Source: CAVVEC01 sp963747105 (GTDB taxonomy: Bacteria; Acidobacteriota; Terriglobia; Terriglobales; Acidobacteriaceae). Taken from it: a stretch of DNA of 64,000 bases. The notes below the pieces were generated by a model, which saw nothing but the letters and a program-made list of their open reading frames with translations, was not told the origin of the DNA and made no database searches. Made by a program: the position numbers and the translations under genes. How positions within the stretch are numbered: position 1 is the first letter of the stretch; the number at the start of each line of letters is the position of its first letter. Where the stretch lies: contig CAVVEC010000009.1 of NCBI GenBank assembly GCA_963747105.1, positions 1 through 64,000 of the forward strand, written 5' to 3'. Below are positions 33,503 to 43,440 of the stretch, piece by piece.

Positions 33503-34486
33503 TCAATTGCTTGCTGCCGCCAGCACCGCGCGCTTGGTAAACACGCGAATCATCTCGCGCCGATACTCCGGTGTCAGTGCGGAGGTGGTCAGGGGTTTGG
33601 CGGTTTTCGCTGCCAAATCGCCGACAGCTTCTGCCAGCGCTTCATTGAGAACCTTTCCCGTCAGCAGATCCGTTGCGCCTTTTACCAAGAGAGGCGCGGG
33701 ATTTACTGCGGTGATCGCCACACGTGCATCGGCGACATGGCCGTTCGAGCGCTTCATGGCGATGGCCACTCCCGCCAGCGGGTAATCAATCGATCCCCGA
33801 ACGCGCAGTTTGCGGTAAATTCCGTGATAGCCGGCAGACGATTCCGGCAGCAAGACACGAGTCAGGATCTCGTCAGGCTGCAATTTGCGGTAGACATCGC
33901 CAAGCCCGGTGTAGAACTCGCGCACGGGTATGCGGCGTACGCCGGACGCACCGACGATCTCTACCTCGGCATTCAAGCACAGCAGAGCGGGAGGAGTGTC
34001 GCCGGAGAAGACCGCCCAGCACTTAGTTCCGCCGGGAGCGACGTGACACAGATCGCCGTCTTTCTTGATGCAGAACCCGCAGGCTTTGCGCCAAGTGAGG
34101 GACTGGTTGTACCACAGGCAGCGTGTGTCCAGGCAAATGTTGCCGCCGATCGTGCCCATGTTGCGGAGCACGGGTGAAGCGACAGTTGCCGCCGCCTCCG
34201 TCAGCACAGGGTAGCAACGGCGGAGCAGTTCGGAATTCTCCATCGCGCTGAGCGACGTCAGCGCGCCGATTTCGATGCCGCTTCCCTTCCGCTCACGGAT
34301 TCCCTTCAAATCGGCGATGTGGCGGATGTCGAGCACGAACTCGGGCTCGAATAATTTCTGGCGCATGGAGGGGAGAAGGTCGGTTCCACCGGCGAGGATG
34401 CGAATGTTGCCGGCGTGCTTCGCCAGGTCGGCCACCGCTTCGTCCACGGCATGGGGTCTTAGCAACCTGAACTGCGGGAGACTCAA
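33503..34486 (-). CDS. hcrB: 4-hydroxybenzoyl-CoA reductase, FAD/[4Fe-4S] subunit
   Basis: A 327-residue FAD-binding subunit of a xanthine-oxidase-family enzyme: ILAGGTDLLPSMR and TIGGNICLDTRC bind FAD. Between them and ALLCLNAEVEIVG lies an extra loop with four cysteines (DTRC, GFC, DLC, TKC) and the context CIKKDGDLCHVAPGG, which is the [4Fe-4S] insertion known from 4-hydroxybenzoyl-CoA reductase and absent from ordinary relatives. The TTG start at 34486 has a GGAGGTGAT site and overlaps the hcrA stop (TTGA). It works with hcrA and hcrC. Confidence 0.82.
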   Translation of the reverse strand: MSLPQFRLLRPHAVDEAVADLAKHAGNIRILAGGTDLLPSMRQKLFEPEFVLDIRHIADLKGIRERKGSGIEIGALTSLSAMENSELLRRCYPVLTEAAATVASPVLRNMGTIGGNICLDTRCLWYNQSLTWRKACGFCIKKDGDLCHVAPGGTKCWAVFSGDTPPALLCLNAEVEIVGASGVRRIPVREFYTGLGDVYRKLQPDEILTRVLLPESSAGYHGIYRKLRVRGSIDYPLAGVAIAMKRSNGHVADARVAITAVNPAPLLVKGATDLLTGKVLNEALAEAVGDLAAKTAKPLTTSALTPEYRREMIRVFTKRAVLAAASN

Positions 34487-37070
34487 TCATCACCTCCCGC
34501 TTGAGCGGGCGCTTCCCGTCGAGAAGGATCCAGCGCATGCCGCTCCGGCCCCTTGCCACGGAACCACAGCGAACCGCCATGCTCGCGAAAACCCGCGGGC
34601 TGCGTCGGATCGACTCCCTCGGTGAGGTCGATTTTCTTTTCGGCGTTTTTCGCGCGCAAGGCGGCCAGCACGCGTTCCGGCGTAAACGGCGATTCGTGCA
34701 AGCCGGACTCCAACCGCGTCGTAAATGGCATTGGCAATCGCCGGAATGGTCGCGGCCAGCGAACCTTCGCTGCATTCTTTCGCGCCGAACGGACCTTCGG
34801 GATCAATGCTCTCGACGATGATGGGTTCGACCTCCGGCGATTCGACGGAAGACGGGCTGCGATATTCGAGCAGTCCGGGATTCATCAGCATGCCGTCTTT
34901 CCAGACCATTTCTTCGGTCAGCGCCTGGCCCATGCCCATCCAGACCGATCCGATGATCTGGCCCTCGACTGAAACCGGGTTCAGGGCGCGGCCACAATCG
35001 TGCGCGGCCCAGACTTTGTGGACGGTGACTTCGCCGGTATCTTCGTCCACGCTGACCTCCGCGACCTGCGCGGAGTAGGAATAAGCCGGGGAGGGGCCGA
35101 CTCCGGCGCCTTTGTGTTTGCCGCCGCGGGCCTCGACAGGCGGCGCGTAGGAGCCAGTTCCGGTGAGCGCGCCGTGGAAATCGATGGCGGCGACCACGGC
35201 TTCTTCGAAGGACAGTTGAGTCTTTGGGACCTTCGTCTTTGCGTTTCTGCTGAAGCGAGCCGCGCAGGATTTGTCCTTCGACATGGCCGGAAACGGACGT
35301 TGCTCGAGGTTGGCTCGAACCGGGCGGACGAGGGCGTCCGCCCCTACGTGACCATTTTTCGGCAATGACGGAATCATCGCGGAAGATCAGTTCCTCCGGC
35401 GGGCAATTCATGCTTTCCGGGCAGCAGCCGAGGCAATTTGTTTCTTAACGTCATTTGCGGCGCGCAGAGTAGCGTTGCCGTTCATGAAGGTGACGCGGCT
35501 GGAGTAGGAGCCAATGTCGATCGGCGTGAGATCGGTGTCAGCCGCAATGATTTTCACCCGTGCCAGCGAGCAGCCCAGGGTCTCGGCTGCAATTTGCGCG
35601 ACCATCGTGTCCGATCCCTGCCCGATATCCGACGCGCCGGTGTACACCACCACTCCGCCGTCACGATCAATCTTGATGTTCACCGTAGAGTGGGGCATGT
35701 CTGAGCGGATGATCGAGTTGGCCGCGCCACTCACGTAGTGACTGCAAGCGATGCCGAGGCCGCGGATTTTGGAAAGTTTGCCCTTACGCTTTTTCCAGCC
35801 CGAACGCTCGACCACTTTCTCGATGCACTCGGGCAGGCCATAACTCTGCACGCGCAGGCCATTCACCGTGATGCAGGGCGGCTGGAGCAGATTGCGTTGG
35901 CGGATTTCGGCGGGATCGATGCCGATGTTGGCTGCGAGTTCGTCGAGTTGCGATTCGAACGCGAAACGCACATTGACCGTGCCGTGGCCACGCATCGCGC
36001 CGCAAACCGGCTTGTTGGTCAGCACGCGATAGCCGTCATATTGAATGTTGGGAATATCGTAGAGCGCGCCCAGCAGCGCGCCCGAATAAAGAATGGTTAC
36101 GACTCCGTAGGAACAGTAAGCGCCGCCATCCTGAACGACGCGCGCCTTGACGGCGATGATCCGGCCGTCATTCTTCACGCCGGTTTTGAGATCAATGATG
36201 GTGCGCGGGCGACCGCGATGTGCCCAGAAGACTTCTTCACGCGAGTAGGTGATCTTAACCGGGGCCAGTGCTTTACGCGCTGCAACGGCAGCGATGATTT
36301 CAAGGGGAATCACTTCACTCTTGCCGCCGAAGCCGCCGCCCACCAGCGGCTTGATGACGCGAATCTGCGACATCGGCATCTCGAGCACCAGCGACAGCTT
36401 GTGTTGCAAGTAGTACGGAACCTGGGTGGAGGACCAGACGGTCAGGCGGCCGCGATTGCCGGTGTGCGGATCGATTTCGAACGCGGCCAAGGTGCGAGTG
36501 CGGCTCCATGGCAGCGTGGGTCACTTCGTTGGCGATGAAGCGCGCTTCGGCAACATGGTCGGCTTCCGCAAAGCCTCTCTCGGGATCGCCGAAGACGTGG
36601 TGATAGTCCTTTTCGATATTGTGCGGCTTGTTGTCGTGGATGAGGTCGGTCTCCGCCTTCATGGAGTCTTCAGGATCGAAATAGGCGGGCAGAACTTCGT
36701 ACTCGACGTCGATCAATTCCAGCGCCTTATCGGCAGTAGCTTCGTCTATGGCTGCGACGCAAGCCACGTTGTCGCCGACGTAGCGGACTTTGTCAGTAGC
36801 CAGCGCGTGCTCATCGTGGCCGACGGGAAGAATGCCGTAGGGGTTGGGCGCGTCCTTGCCAGTGACCACGGTGATGACGCCGTCGAGATTCTCGGCGCGG
36901 CTGGTGTCGATACGCTTGATGCGGGCATGCGGATAAGGCGAATGGAGAATCTTGCCAACGAGCATGCCGGGAAGGCTGAGGTCGTCGGCGTACTTGCCGG
37001 CGCCGGTGGTTTTACCGGCGGCGTCGACCATGGCGATGGATTTGCCGATGATTGAGAAGTCGTCAGTCAT
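34483..37070 (-). CDS. hcrA: 4-hydroxybenzoyl-CoA reductase, molybdenum subunit, frameshifted
   Basis: The large molybdopterin subunit of a xanthine-oxidase-family enzyme, close to HcrA: GKSIAMVDAAGKTTGAGKYADD, GKILHSPYPHARIKRIDTSRAE, KPLVGGGFGGKSEV, KPVCGAMRGHG and FGAKECSEGS. It would dehydroxylate 4-hydroxybenzoyl-CoA to benzoyl-CoA with reduced ferredoxin. Breaks near 36500, 35405 and 34700 split it. Between VIAEK and KTKVPKTQLSFEEA an extra 35-40 residues are encoded by a hairpin repeat (35322-35347), a probable insertion. The end overlaps hcrB. Confidence 0.8.
35322..35347. repeat. GGGCGGACGAGGGCGTCCGCCC hairpin inside hcrA
   Basis: A perfect nine-bp-stem hairpin of the GGCGAGGACGCC class seen at 43842, 54461 and 57359. 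Homologues would have no sequence here, so the repeat has apparently entered the coding region. Confidence 0.65.
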
Positions 37071-37122
37071 TGGTCGTTCGCCATTAGGGAACTACATTTC
37101 TCGTTGAATCAGGAACCCAAAC

Positions 37123-37182
37123 AGCAGGTCCCTCGACTGCGCGTCATCATCCTTCGGACGATGACGCTCCGCTCGGGATGAC
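37123..37182. repeat. variable-core hairpin repeat
   Basis: AGCAGGTCCCTCGACTGC at one end and CGCTCCGCTCGGGATGAC at the other enclose a hairpin (GCGTCATC...GATGACGC) specific to this copy. It separates hcrA from hcrC. Confidence 0.75.
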
Positions 37183-37209
37183 AATGTTTCTAAGATCGTC
37201 CGGAGGAAT

Positions 37210-37702
37210 TCACTTTGCCGCTGCCATTCCCTTCTGCTCGGCCTCGATGGCCGCTCTGATCGCCTGGTACATCTGGCTGTAGCCGGTGCAGCGGCACAGA
37301 TTGCTGCTGAGTGCGCTGCGGATCTCGTCGTCGGTCGGACTGTGGTTGTGTGCCAGCAGATGCTTTACCGTCATCATGAAACCGGGCGTGCAGTAACCGC
37401 ATTGCGAACCGCCCCAGTCGCCATAAGCTTTCTGGATGGCGGCCAGGCTGCCGTGTTCGCTGACGCCTTCGACGGTGGTGATCTCCTGCCCCTCGCAACT
37501 CGCGGCGAGCATGGTGCAGGAAAGCATGGGCACACCATCGATCTGCACAGTGCAGGCGCCACAGGAAGAATCGTCACAGCCGCGCTTGGATCCAGTGAGT
37601 TGCAAGTCCTGACGCAGAGACATCGAGCAGCAGCTTGCTGGGCTCGAAAGCGAGCTCGTGGGAGCGGCCGTTGACGCGGAGTTCGATGAGTTCTTTTTTC
37701 AT
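37210..37702 (-). CDS. hcrC: 4-hydroxybenzoyl-CoA reductase, [2Fe-2S] subunit, frameshifted
   Basis: The small ferredoxin-like subunit, about 163 residues. The plant-type cluster motif is CDDSSCGACTV, and the second, helical domain cluster is CGYCTPGF with CRCTGY. One extra T near 37625 separates the first 27 residues (MKKELIELRVNGRSHELAFE) from the rest. The ATG at 37702 has an AGGAGC ribosome site. It transfers electrons between the FAD and molybdenum sites. Confidence 0.82.
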
Positions 37703-37795
37703 TTGCTCCTAAAGCTCTTAGCCCTTCGCTCTTAGCTGTTAGCTGTATCTTGAGGTCCAAAGCCAAGGGCCCAGAGCGAACGGCGAAGAGCTGTT

Positions 37796-38582
37796 TCACT
37801 TCCCTTTCCACACCGGTGGCCGCTTTTCGAGAAACGCATTAACTCCCTCGTGCGCGTCCTCAGTTTTCATTAACTCGTCGAAGTAGATCTTTTCCGCGCG
37901 GGCCAGGCCTTTGTCGAAGTGGATCGAATCCCAAGCGTAGAACGCTTTCTTGGCCAAGGCGAGTGCCGCCGGACTGAGTTTCGACAGATGCTGGACGGTC
38001 TCGTGAATCGCCGCTTCGAGGTCCACTTCCGGCACTACCGCGTTCGCCAGCCCGATGTTGGCCGCTTCCCTGCCCGTGATGCTGCGGCCGGTCAGCACAA
38101 GATCAGCGGCGTGCTTCTGCCCCACGAGCGCGGCTAAAGCAGTCGCCGCAACCGGCGGGTAGCACGCCAGTTTGATTTCCGGAAATCCCCAAGTTGCGAG
38201 TTCCGAGGTGAAGACCAGATCGCACACCATTGCGAGCTCCGCGCCTCCGCCCAGGCAGTGGCCGTGCACGGCAGCAATGCTGACCTTCTTCCGAACTAAC
38301 CAGCGCCCGGATGACGACGTGGAACTTGGTGAGCATCTCTTCTACCTTGTCCGGGGTGTGAGCGGACACATCAACGCCCACGGAGAAGGCTTTCTGGGAA
38401 CCGGAGAGGATGACGACTGTGATCTCGGGGCGCGCTTCGATCTCGGTCAGCGCTTCCGCCAGTTCTTGCATCATCGGAATGTCGATGACATTGAGAGGCG
38501 GATGCTGCAGCGTGATGCGGGCCACGGGTGGGTGAAGGTCGAGCGCGATGCGATAGAAGCTGGTTGTTGTCCCTATGCCCAA
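37796..38582 (-). CDS. enoyl-CoA hydratase family, cyclohexa-1,5-diene-carbonyl-CoA hydratase-like, frameshifted
   Basis: A crotonase-fold protein of about 260 residues. The oxyanion hole segments are FSVGVDVSAHTPDKVEEML and HGHCLGGGAELAMVCDLVF, and the C terminus ends EKRPPVWKGK. The opening ARITLQHPPLNVIDIPMMQEL and the VDVSAHTPDKV stretch resemble the dienoyl-CoA hydratases of the anaerobic benzoyl-CoA pathway more than general enoyl-CoA hydratases. A break lies near 38290. It sits between hcrC and boxB. General enoyl-CoA hydratase activity is the alternative. Confidence 0.65.
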
Positions 38583-38606
38583 GTGATTTCAGCTCTTCTT
38601 TCGTCT

Positions 38607-38725
38607 GTCATTTCGAGCGCAGCGAGTCGAGAAACCTGCTCTTTGGGGCCGTCGAACTTACAAGCAGATCCCTGACTGCACCTTGTGACCCGCAAAGCGG
38701 ATCACAAGATTTCGTTCGGGATGAC
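38607..38725. repeat. inverted pair of dispersed repeat units, one with a variable hairpin core
   Basis: GTCATTTCGAGCGC...AACCTGCT (38607-38640) faces AGCAGATCCCTGACTGC...TCGGGATGAC (38663-38725). The second unit encloses its own core hairpin, CTTGTGA...TCACAAG. Confidence 0.75.
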
Positions 38726-38754
38726 AATGCTGTTAACACCAACCTAATCACGCA

Positions 38755-39930
38755 TTACAAGTTGATCGCCGACTTGCGCACTTCACCGATGGTCGCGAGC
38801 GGGTCGCGTGCTCCTTCTTTAGGGGCGATCCACTTCTTCTCATTGCCGATAATGTCAAGCAGCAGCCTCTTGTCTTCCGCCGTTGGCATATAGTCTTTCA
38901 CGTGCTGTTGGTAGCTCCCGTCGTCCAGTGCCTCGCCCGTCTTGGCGTGGAACTTCTGCCCCGCCCATCGCCCAATATTGCGATTGAATCTTATGTCAGG
39001 GGCATACAGCTTGGGCTCGCCAGATTTCAACGCAAGGTTGAAGCGCTCAATCAGGCCGGCAACCTCGTCGCGGTAAAGATGGCGGTTGTAATCATTCAAT
39101 TCGTCGACCTTGGCTTCCTTAACGTTCTTGGGCTCATCGTAACGGCCCTTAACGCCCCAGACGTAGGCCCAGTGAGCCGATCCCGAGTTATCTGTGCCGA
39201 ATAGATCGTAGGAACTCGAGATCCACTTGTTCAGGTATTTCTGAATCAGCCAGGCGGGAATCACGCCCGCCTCCACGATGCGGCGCAGTCCGTCATTGCC
39301 GGTGCCCATGTGGAAAGCTTCTTCGCGCAGCATGTACGACATGGAGCGGCCCAGCGGCGCGAAGGCCGAGTATTTCAGCATCTGCAACTGAAATTTGCCG
39401 TCGCGATCAACGAAATCGGTGTAGGTGAAAAAGTCCATCCAGTTGTCAACATCAACGTTGAAAGCCCCGAGTAGCCGCTTGTTCTCAAACGCGCGGCGCT
39501 CCAGCATTTTTTGGGCTTCGACTTTGCCCGAATATCCAAAATGCTCGACCAGCAGCGCGCACATCTGCCAGCCATGCCGCATCTCTTCGATCATGACGCG
39601 GGTGAGCGCCTTGCGATCCCAGTCGGTAGGCGCCATTTCGAACAGGTGGCGCTGCTGCTCGACGCTGGCGAATTCGGTGTCGCCTTGGTACACGATCAGG
39701 TTGATGAGCGCGTCCCGCATCTGCTGCGTCGGCACCTGGCGCAGGGTTTCCCACTTGCGGCGGCCTTTGAAGGCGCCGAACTGGATCTCGTCGGTTTCGA
39801 TCGCACCATAAAGCGTGTCGAACTTGAAATTGGCAATCTCGTCGTGATTGACGCCGATGTCTTTTCGCCAATCGTCAAACAATCCGACCCAATCGCTGAA
39901 GGTACCGATTTTTGCGACTTTTCCGGGCAT
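38755..39930 (-). CDS. boxB: BoxB-like benzoyl-CoA 2,3-epoxidase
   Basis: A 391-residue ferritin-like di-iron oxygenase. It shares with BoxB the GDTEFASVEQQRHLF, EEMRHGWQMCALLVEHFG, TYTDFVDRDGKFQLQMLKYSAFAPLGRSMSYML and EEAFHMGTGNDGLRR blocks; the glutamates and histidines of these would hold the iron pair. It is about 80 residues shorter than classical BoxB. It would epoxidise benzoyl-CoA with O2. The reductase BoxA and lyase BoxC are not in the window. The gene is intact and starts at the ATG at 39930. Confidence 0.75.
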   Translation of the reverse strand: MPGKVAKIGTFSDWVGLFDDWRKDIGVNHDEIANFKFDTLYGAIETDEIQFGAFKGRRKWETLRQVPTQQMRDALINLIVYQGDTEFASVEQQRHLFEMAPTDWDRKALTRVMIEEMRHGWQMCALLVEHFGYSGKVEAQKMLERRAFENKRLLGAFNVDVDNWMDFFTYTDFVDRDGKFQLQMLKYSAFAPLGRSMSYMLREEAFHMGTGNDGLRRIVEAGVIPAWLIQKYLNKWISSSYDLFGTDNSGSAHWAYVWGVKGRYDEPKNVKEAKVDELNDYNRHLYRDEVAGLIERFNLALKSGEPKLYAPDIRFNRNIGRWAGQKFHAKTGEALDDGSYQQHVKDYMPTAEDKRLLLDIIGNEKKWIAPKEGARDPLATIGEVRKSAINL

Positions 39931-40046
39931 TTTGATTTCCTGATTAGTACAGTTTCAAGAGTAATCAGCACTTGGCCATCAAGCATTTAGTCGTCGAAGC
40001 CTGGCGCTTAACTGATTGCTAAATTCCAAATGCTGATTGCTGCCTT

Positions 40047-41514
40047 CTATCCTATGTTCAGCCAAACCGTTTTCATTTCCGTGTAATGCTCGATGGCGTG
40101 TATGCCCAAGCTCGCGGCCCAGGCCACTTTGCTTATAGCCACCGAACCCCATGGCGGCATCCATTAAGCCGTAGGTGTTGATCCACACGGTGCCGGCTTT
40201 AAGTTGCCGAGAGACGTAGTGGGCCTTCTTCACATCACGAGTCCAGACCGCGGACGCCAGGCCGTAAGGATTCTTATTCGCCTGCTCGATCACTTGATCT
40301 ACGTCGTCAAAACTGAGGGTCGCGAGCACCGGACCGAAGATTTCCTCTTGGGCAATCTTCATGTCATTGTTGACGCCGCGGAAAATCGTGGGCTCGAGAA
40401 AACATCCCTTGCCACCATCCACCGAAACGCGGTTTCCGCCGGCAATCAGCTTCGCTCCCTCTTTCTTGCCAGCCTCAATGTAGCCGAGCACGGTTTGCAT
40501 CTGTTCCTGGCTGACGATCGCGCCCATGCGGGTCTTGGGATCGAGAGGATCGGCAGGCTGCATCTTCTTGGCCCGCGCGACCAGCTTCTCCAGGAATTCG
40601 TCCTGCACTTTGCTCTCGACGAACAGGCGCGAGCCGGCATTGCAGACCTCGCCTTTGCCGTAGAAAATTCCGGTGATCGCGCCTTTCACGGCGTTATCAA
40701 TATCGGAATCGGCAAAGACGATGTTGGGCGACTTGCCGCCAAGTTCAAGCGTGATCCGCTTCATCGTATCGGCGGCGCTACGCATAATCTCTTTACCGAC
40801 TTCGGTTGATCCGGTGAATGCGATCTTGTCGATTCCCGGATGGCGCACCATGGTTTTTCCGACTTCAGAGCGTCCGGTCACGATGTTCAGCACGCCCGCA
40901 GGCACTCCGGCTTCCACCGCCAGTTCGCCGAATCGCAGCGCGGTCAGCGAGGTCAGGCTGGCGGGTTTCCACACAATGGTGTTGCCACAAGCCAACGCCG
41001 GCCCCAGTTTCCAGGACGACAGAAGCAACGGGAAGTTCCAGGGAACGATCATGCCGACCACGCCCACCGGTTCGCGCAGCGTGTAGGTGAAAGCAGTTTC
41101 AAACGTGTTGACGGTTTCGCCATGAATCTTCGTCGCCCAGCCCGCATAGTAGCGCAGGACGTCAATGACCATCGGCATGTCAACGTAACGCGACTCGAAA
41201 ATGGGTTTGCCGTTGTCGAGGGTTTCGAGTTCGGCCAATTCGTCGATGTTCTTTTCGACCAGATCGGCGAGCCGCCAGATCAGGCGCCCGCGCTCGCTGG
41301 CCGACATCTTGCGCCAGGGCCCGGTGCGATCTTCGAAGGCACGGCGGGCGGCTTCCACAGCGCGGTCAATGTCGCCAGTTGACGCTTCCGCAATCTGCGT
41401 CAAAACCTCGCCGGTGGCTGGATTGATAGTGTCGAATTTCTTCGAGCTGTCGATCCACTGGCCGTCGATGAGGAGTCGGCCAGGAGAGAGCTTGGTTTTC
41501 GTGGCTGCGATCAT
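40047..41514 (-). CDS. aldehyde dehydrogenase family protein
   Basis: A NAD(P)-dependent aldehyde dehydrogenase of about 488 residues. Signatures are VPWNFPLLLSSWKLGPAL, FTGSTEVGK, the general base in LELGGKSPN and the nucleophile in GEVCNAGSRLF. One extra C near 40118 breaks the frame; correction gives the family end HAIEHYTEMKTVWLNIG and a stop at 40047. In this cluster it may oxidise the semialdehyde formed after ring cleavage, the step of BoxD, but it is most similar in layout to general (phenylacet)aldehyde dehydrogenases, so the substrate is open. Confidence 0.85.
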
Positions 41515-41594
41515 TCTATTCTTCCAAGTCAGATTTCTGTTTGCTCACTGGAAATCGGGCGTCACCTGCTGGCGGGGGCCCGTCCCCACACGAG

Positions 41595-42417
41595 CTATTT
41601 CCCCTTGAACACCGCCGGACGCTTCTCTACATAAGCCGCCAGGCCTTCTTTGGCGTCTTCGCTTTGGAACAGCAGTTGCTGGTTCTCGCGTTCCACGGCC
41701 AGCGCCGACTCCATCGGAATCTCCCAGCCGGTTTGCACCGCGCGCTTGATGCGTCCCACAGCCTTGGCCGCCTTGTTCGGCGGGCAGAACTGGCGGGCGT
41801 ATTCCATGATGTTTTCCATGAAGCCATCGCGGTCGAAAATGTCGTTGACGATCCCCAGTTCTTTCGCTTCTTCAAAGGAGAATGTGTTCCCCGTGACCAT
41901 CAGCTCGATGGCTTTGCTCTTGCCCACCATTCGCGAAAGCCGTTGCGTGCCGCCGGTTCCGGGCAGCACACCGAGGTTTACTTCCGGCAGGCCGATCTTC
42001 CCCGCATCCTGGCGCGCGATGCGAATGTCCGCGGCCATGGCGATCTCCAGTCCGCCGCCCACGCAGTGTCCGTTGATGGCCGCAATTACCAGCTTGGGCG
42101 TGTGCTCCAGGCGCAGCAGGGTTTCGTTGGCATGCAGGCAGAAGTAGTATTTGAAGGTGGGATCGACGCTGGCCAGCATCTTGATGTTGGCGCCGGCGGA
42201 GAAAAACTTGTCGCCCGACCCCGTCAGCACGATGACGTAAACATCGTTGTCCATGCGCGCCTTGCAGAATGGCGTCGTCGAGCTGGCGGTTCATTTCATA
42301 AGTGTAGGTGTTGGCAGGAGGGTCAAACATCTCGATCACCGCGACCCCAGCTTCGGTGCGGTAGTTGATCAGTTGCCGCGTGCTCTCGCCAGCTTCATGT
42401 TCCACGACAGTAGCCAT
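41595..42417 (-). CDS. enoyl-CoA hydratase/isomerase, frameshifted
   Basis: A crotonase-family protein of about 273 residues. It has GSGDKFFSAGANIKML and INGHCVGGGLEIAMAADIRIA for the oxyanion hole, GLPEVNLGVLPGTGGTQRLSRMVGKSKAIELM with the catalytic glutamate region, and ends EKRPAVFKGK. One indel near 42257 joins RQLDDAILQ to MDNDVYVIVLTG. AAGGAG lies eight bases before the ATG at 42417. It is the first structural gene of the aromatic cluster, behind the TetR gene. A beta-oxidation-like step is likely. Confidence 0.85.
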
Positions 42418-42454
42418 GTCCAAGACTCCTTTTTCGCAATGGTTAAAATCTGAA

Positions 42455-43159
42455 TCAGTTTGATCCGAATTTCTTTTTCTGCGGTTTCCTCGCCGGGCCC
42501 GCATTGCTCTGGGTCGCGGCGCAAATGCCGCGCAGGAAAATGTCGCCCATCTCGCCGGACAATTCTTCAGCCCCGGCGTCCACCCGAGGGTTATACCAGG
42601 TGTAAATCCAGTTCATCATGCCAAACAAACTGAGCACGGCCATTCGATTGGAAAATTCTAGTCTCTTTGCCTGTTTAAAGTCGTCCAGCAGCCAATGCAG
42701 ATCCGGTAGTACTCGCGTTTAATGGCGGCGATTTCAGCGCCAAAGCCGTTCTTCAGCACATCATCTTCGTGGGAAAGAACCTTCATGGCTTTTCGATTCG
42801 CCAGAAAATACTCCAAGTGATTGAGAATGAAAATGCGAATGCGCTGCTTCCGGATCGGAAACCGCATCGAGCCGCTCCCGCAGCCGCGCCACAATGGTGG
42901 TGAAAGTGTGCTTCTGGATCAGGTAGAGCAGCTTCTCTTTGGATTCGAAATAGTAGTAAAGCCCAGCCAGCGACATGCCGCTGGAACGCGAAAGGTCGCG
43001 CATCGAAGCGCCCGCGTAGCCTTTTTCATAAAAGACGTCAGTGCCGTGCGCCAGAATCTTGCTCAGCCGGCGGTCGAAACGGGTTTCGGGAGTTGAGGTC
43101 GCGCCGGCGGAGCGGCGGCGGGCTGCAACCGGGGACACAACTGGGGAAGACGAGGTCAT
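42455..43159 (-). CDS. TetR-family transcriptional regulator, frameshifted
   Basis: A TetR regulator of about 230 residues. The N-terminal helix-turn-helix (KILAHGTDVFYEKGYAGASMRDLSRSSGMSLAGLYYYFESKEKLLYLI) is in one frame, the ligand-domain helices (FILNHLEYFLANRKAMKVLSHEDD, REYYRICIGCW) in a second, and MAVLSLFGMMNWIYTWYNP onward in a third; breaks are near 42850 and 42660. It heads the aromatic cluster on the same strand and is the likely regulator, perhaps sensing a CoA ester. Confidence 0.8.
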
Positions 43160-43233
43160 GTTCGAACGTTCGTTCTACTGAAGATGATAATAGCGCAAGG
43201 TGGCGCAAATCACAAGGCAGCCGTGACAGTTGC

Positions 43234-43440
43234 TTAAGCGGCAGCCTCAAACGCCCGTTGCAGCCAGACAAGCGCTTCACGAAGGTCGGCGTCGGTGGCC
43301 AGTTCAAAGGTGAACCAGCGGGCTTTCCGCATTTCGGTAACGCCGAGACGAGGGTTCTGCTCAATGCGAGGTCGAATGCGCGGCGAGGCAGATTCCAATT
43401 TGAAGGCAATTGAACTGAGCTCTTCAACTGGGCTCCTCAT
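43234..43440 (-). CDS. small hypothetical protein coupled to the DapA-family gene
   Basis: A 68-residue soluble protein. Its ATG at 43440 overlaps the stop of the upstream gene as TGATG, evidence for coupled translation. Sequence is unremarkable apart from a MRKARWFTFELATDADLREALVWLQRAF stretch that reads like a small alpha/beta domain. I recognise no family. Composition matches the neighbouring genes. Confidence 0.5.
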   Translation of the reverse strand: MRSPVEELSSIAFKLESASPRIRPRIEQNPRLGVTEMRKARWFTFELATDADLREALVWLQRAFEAAA

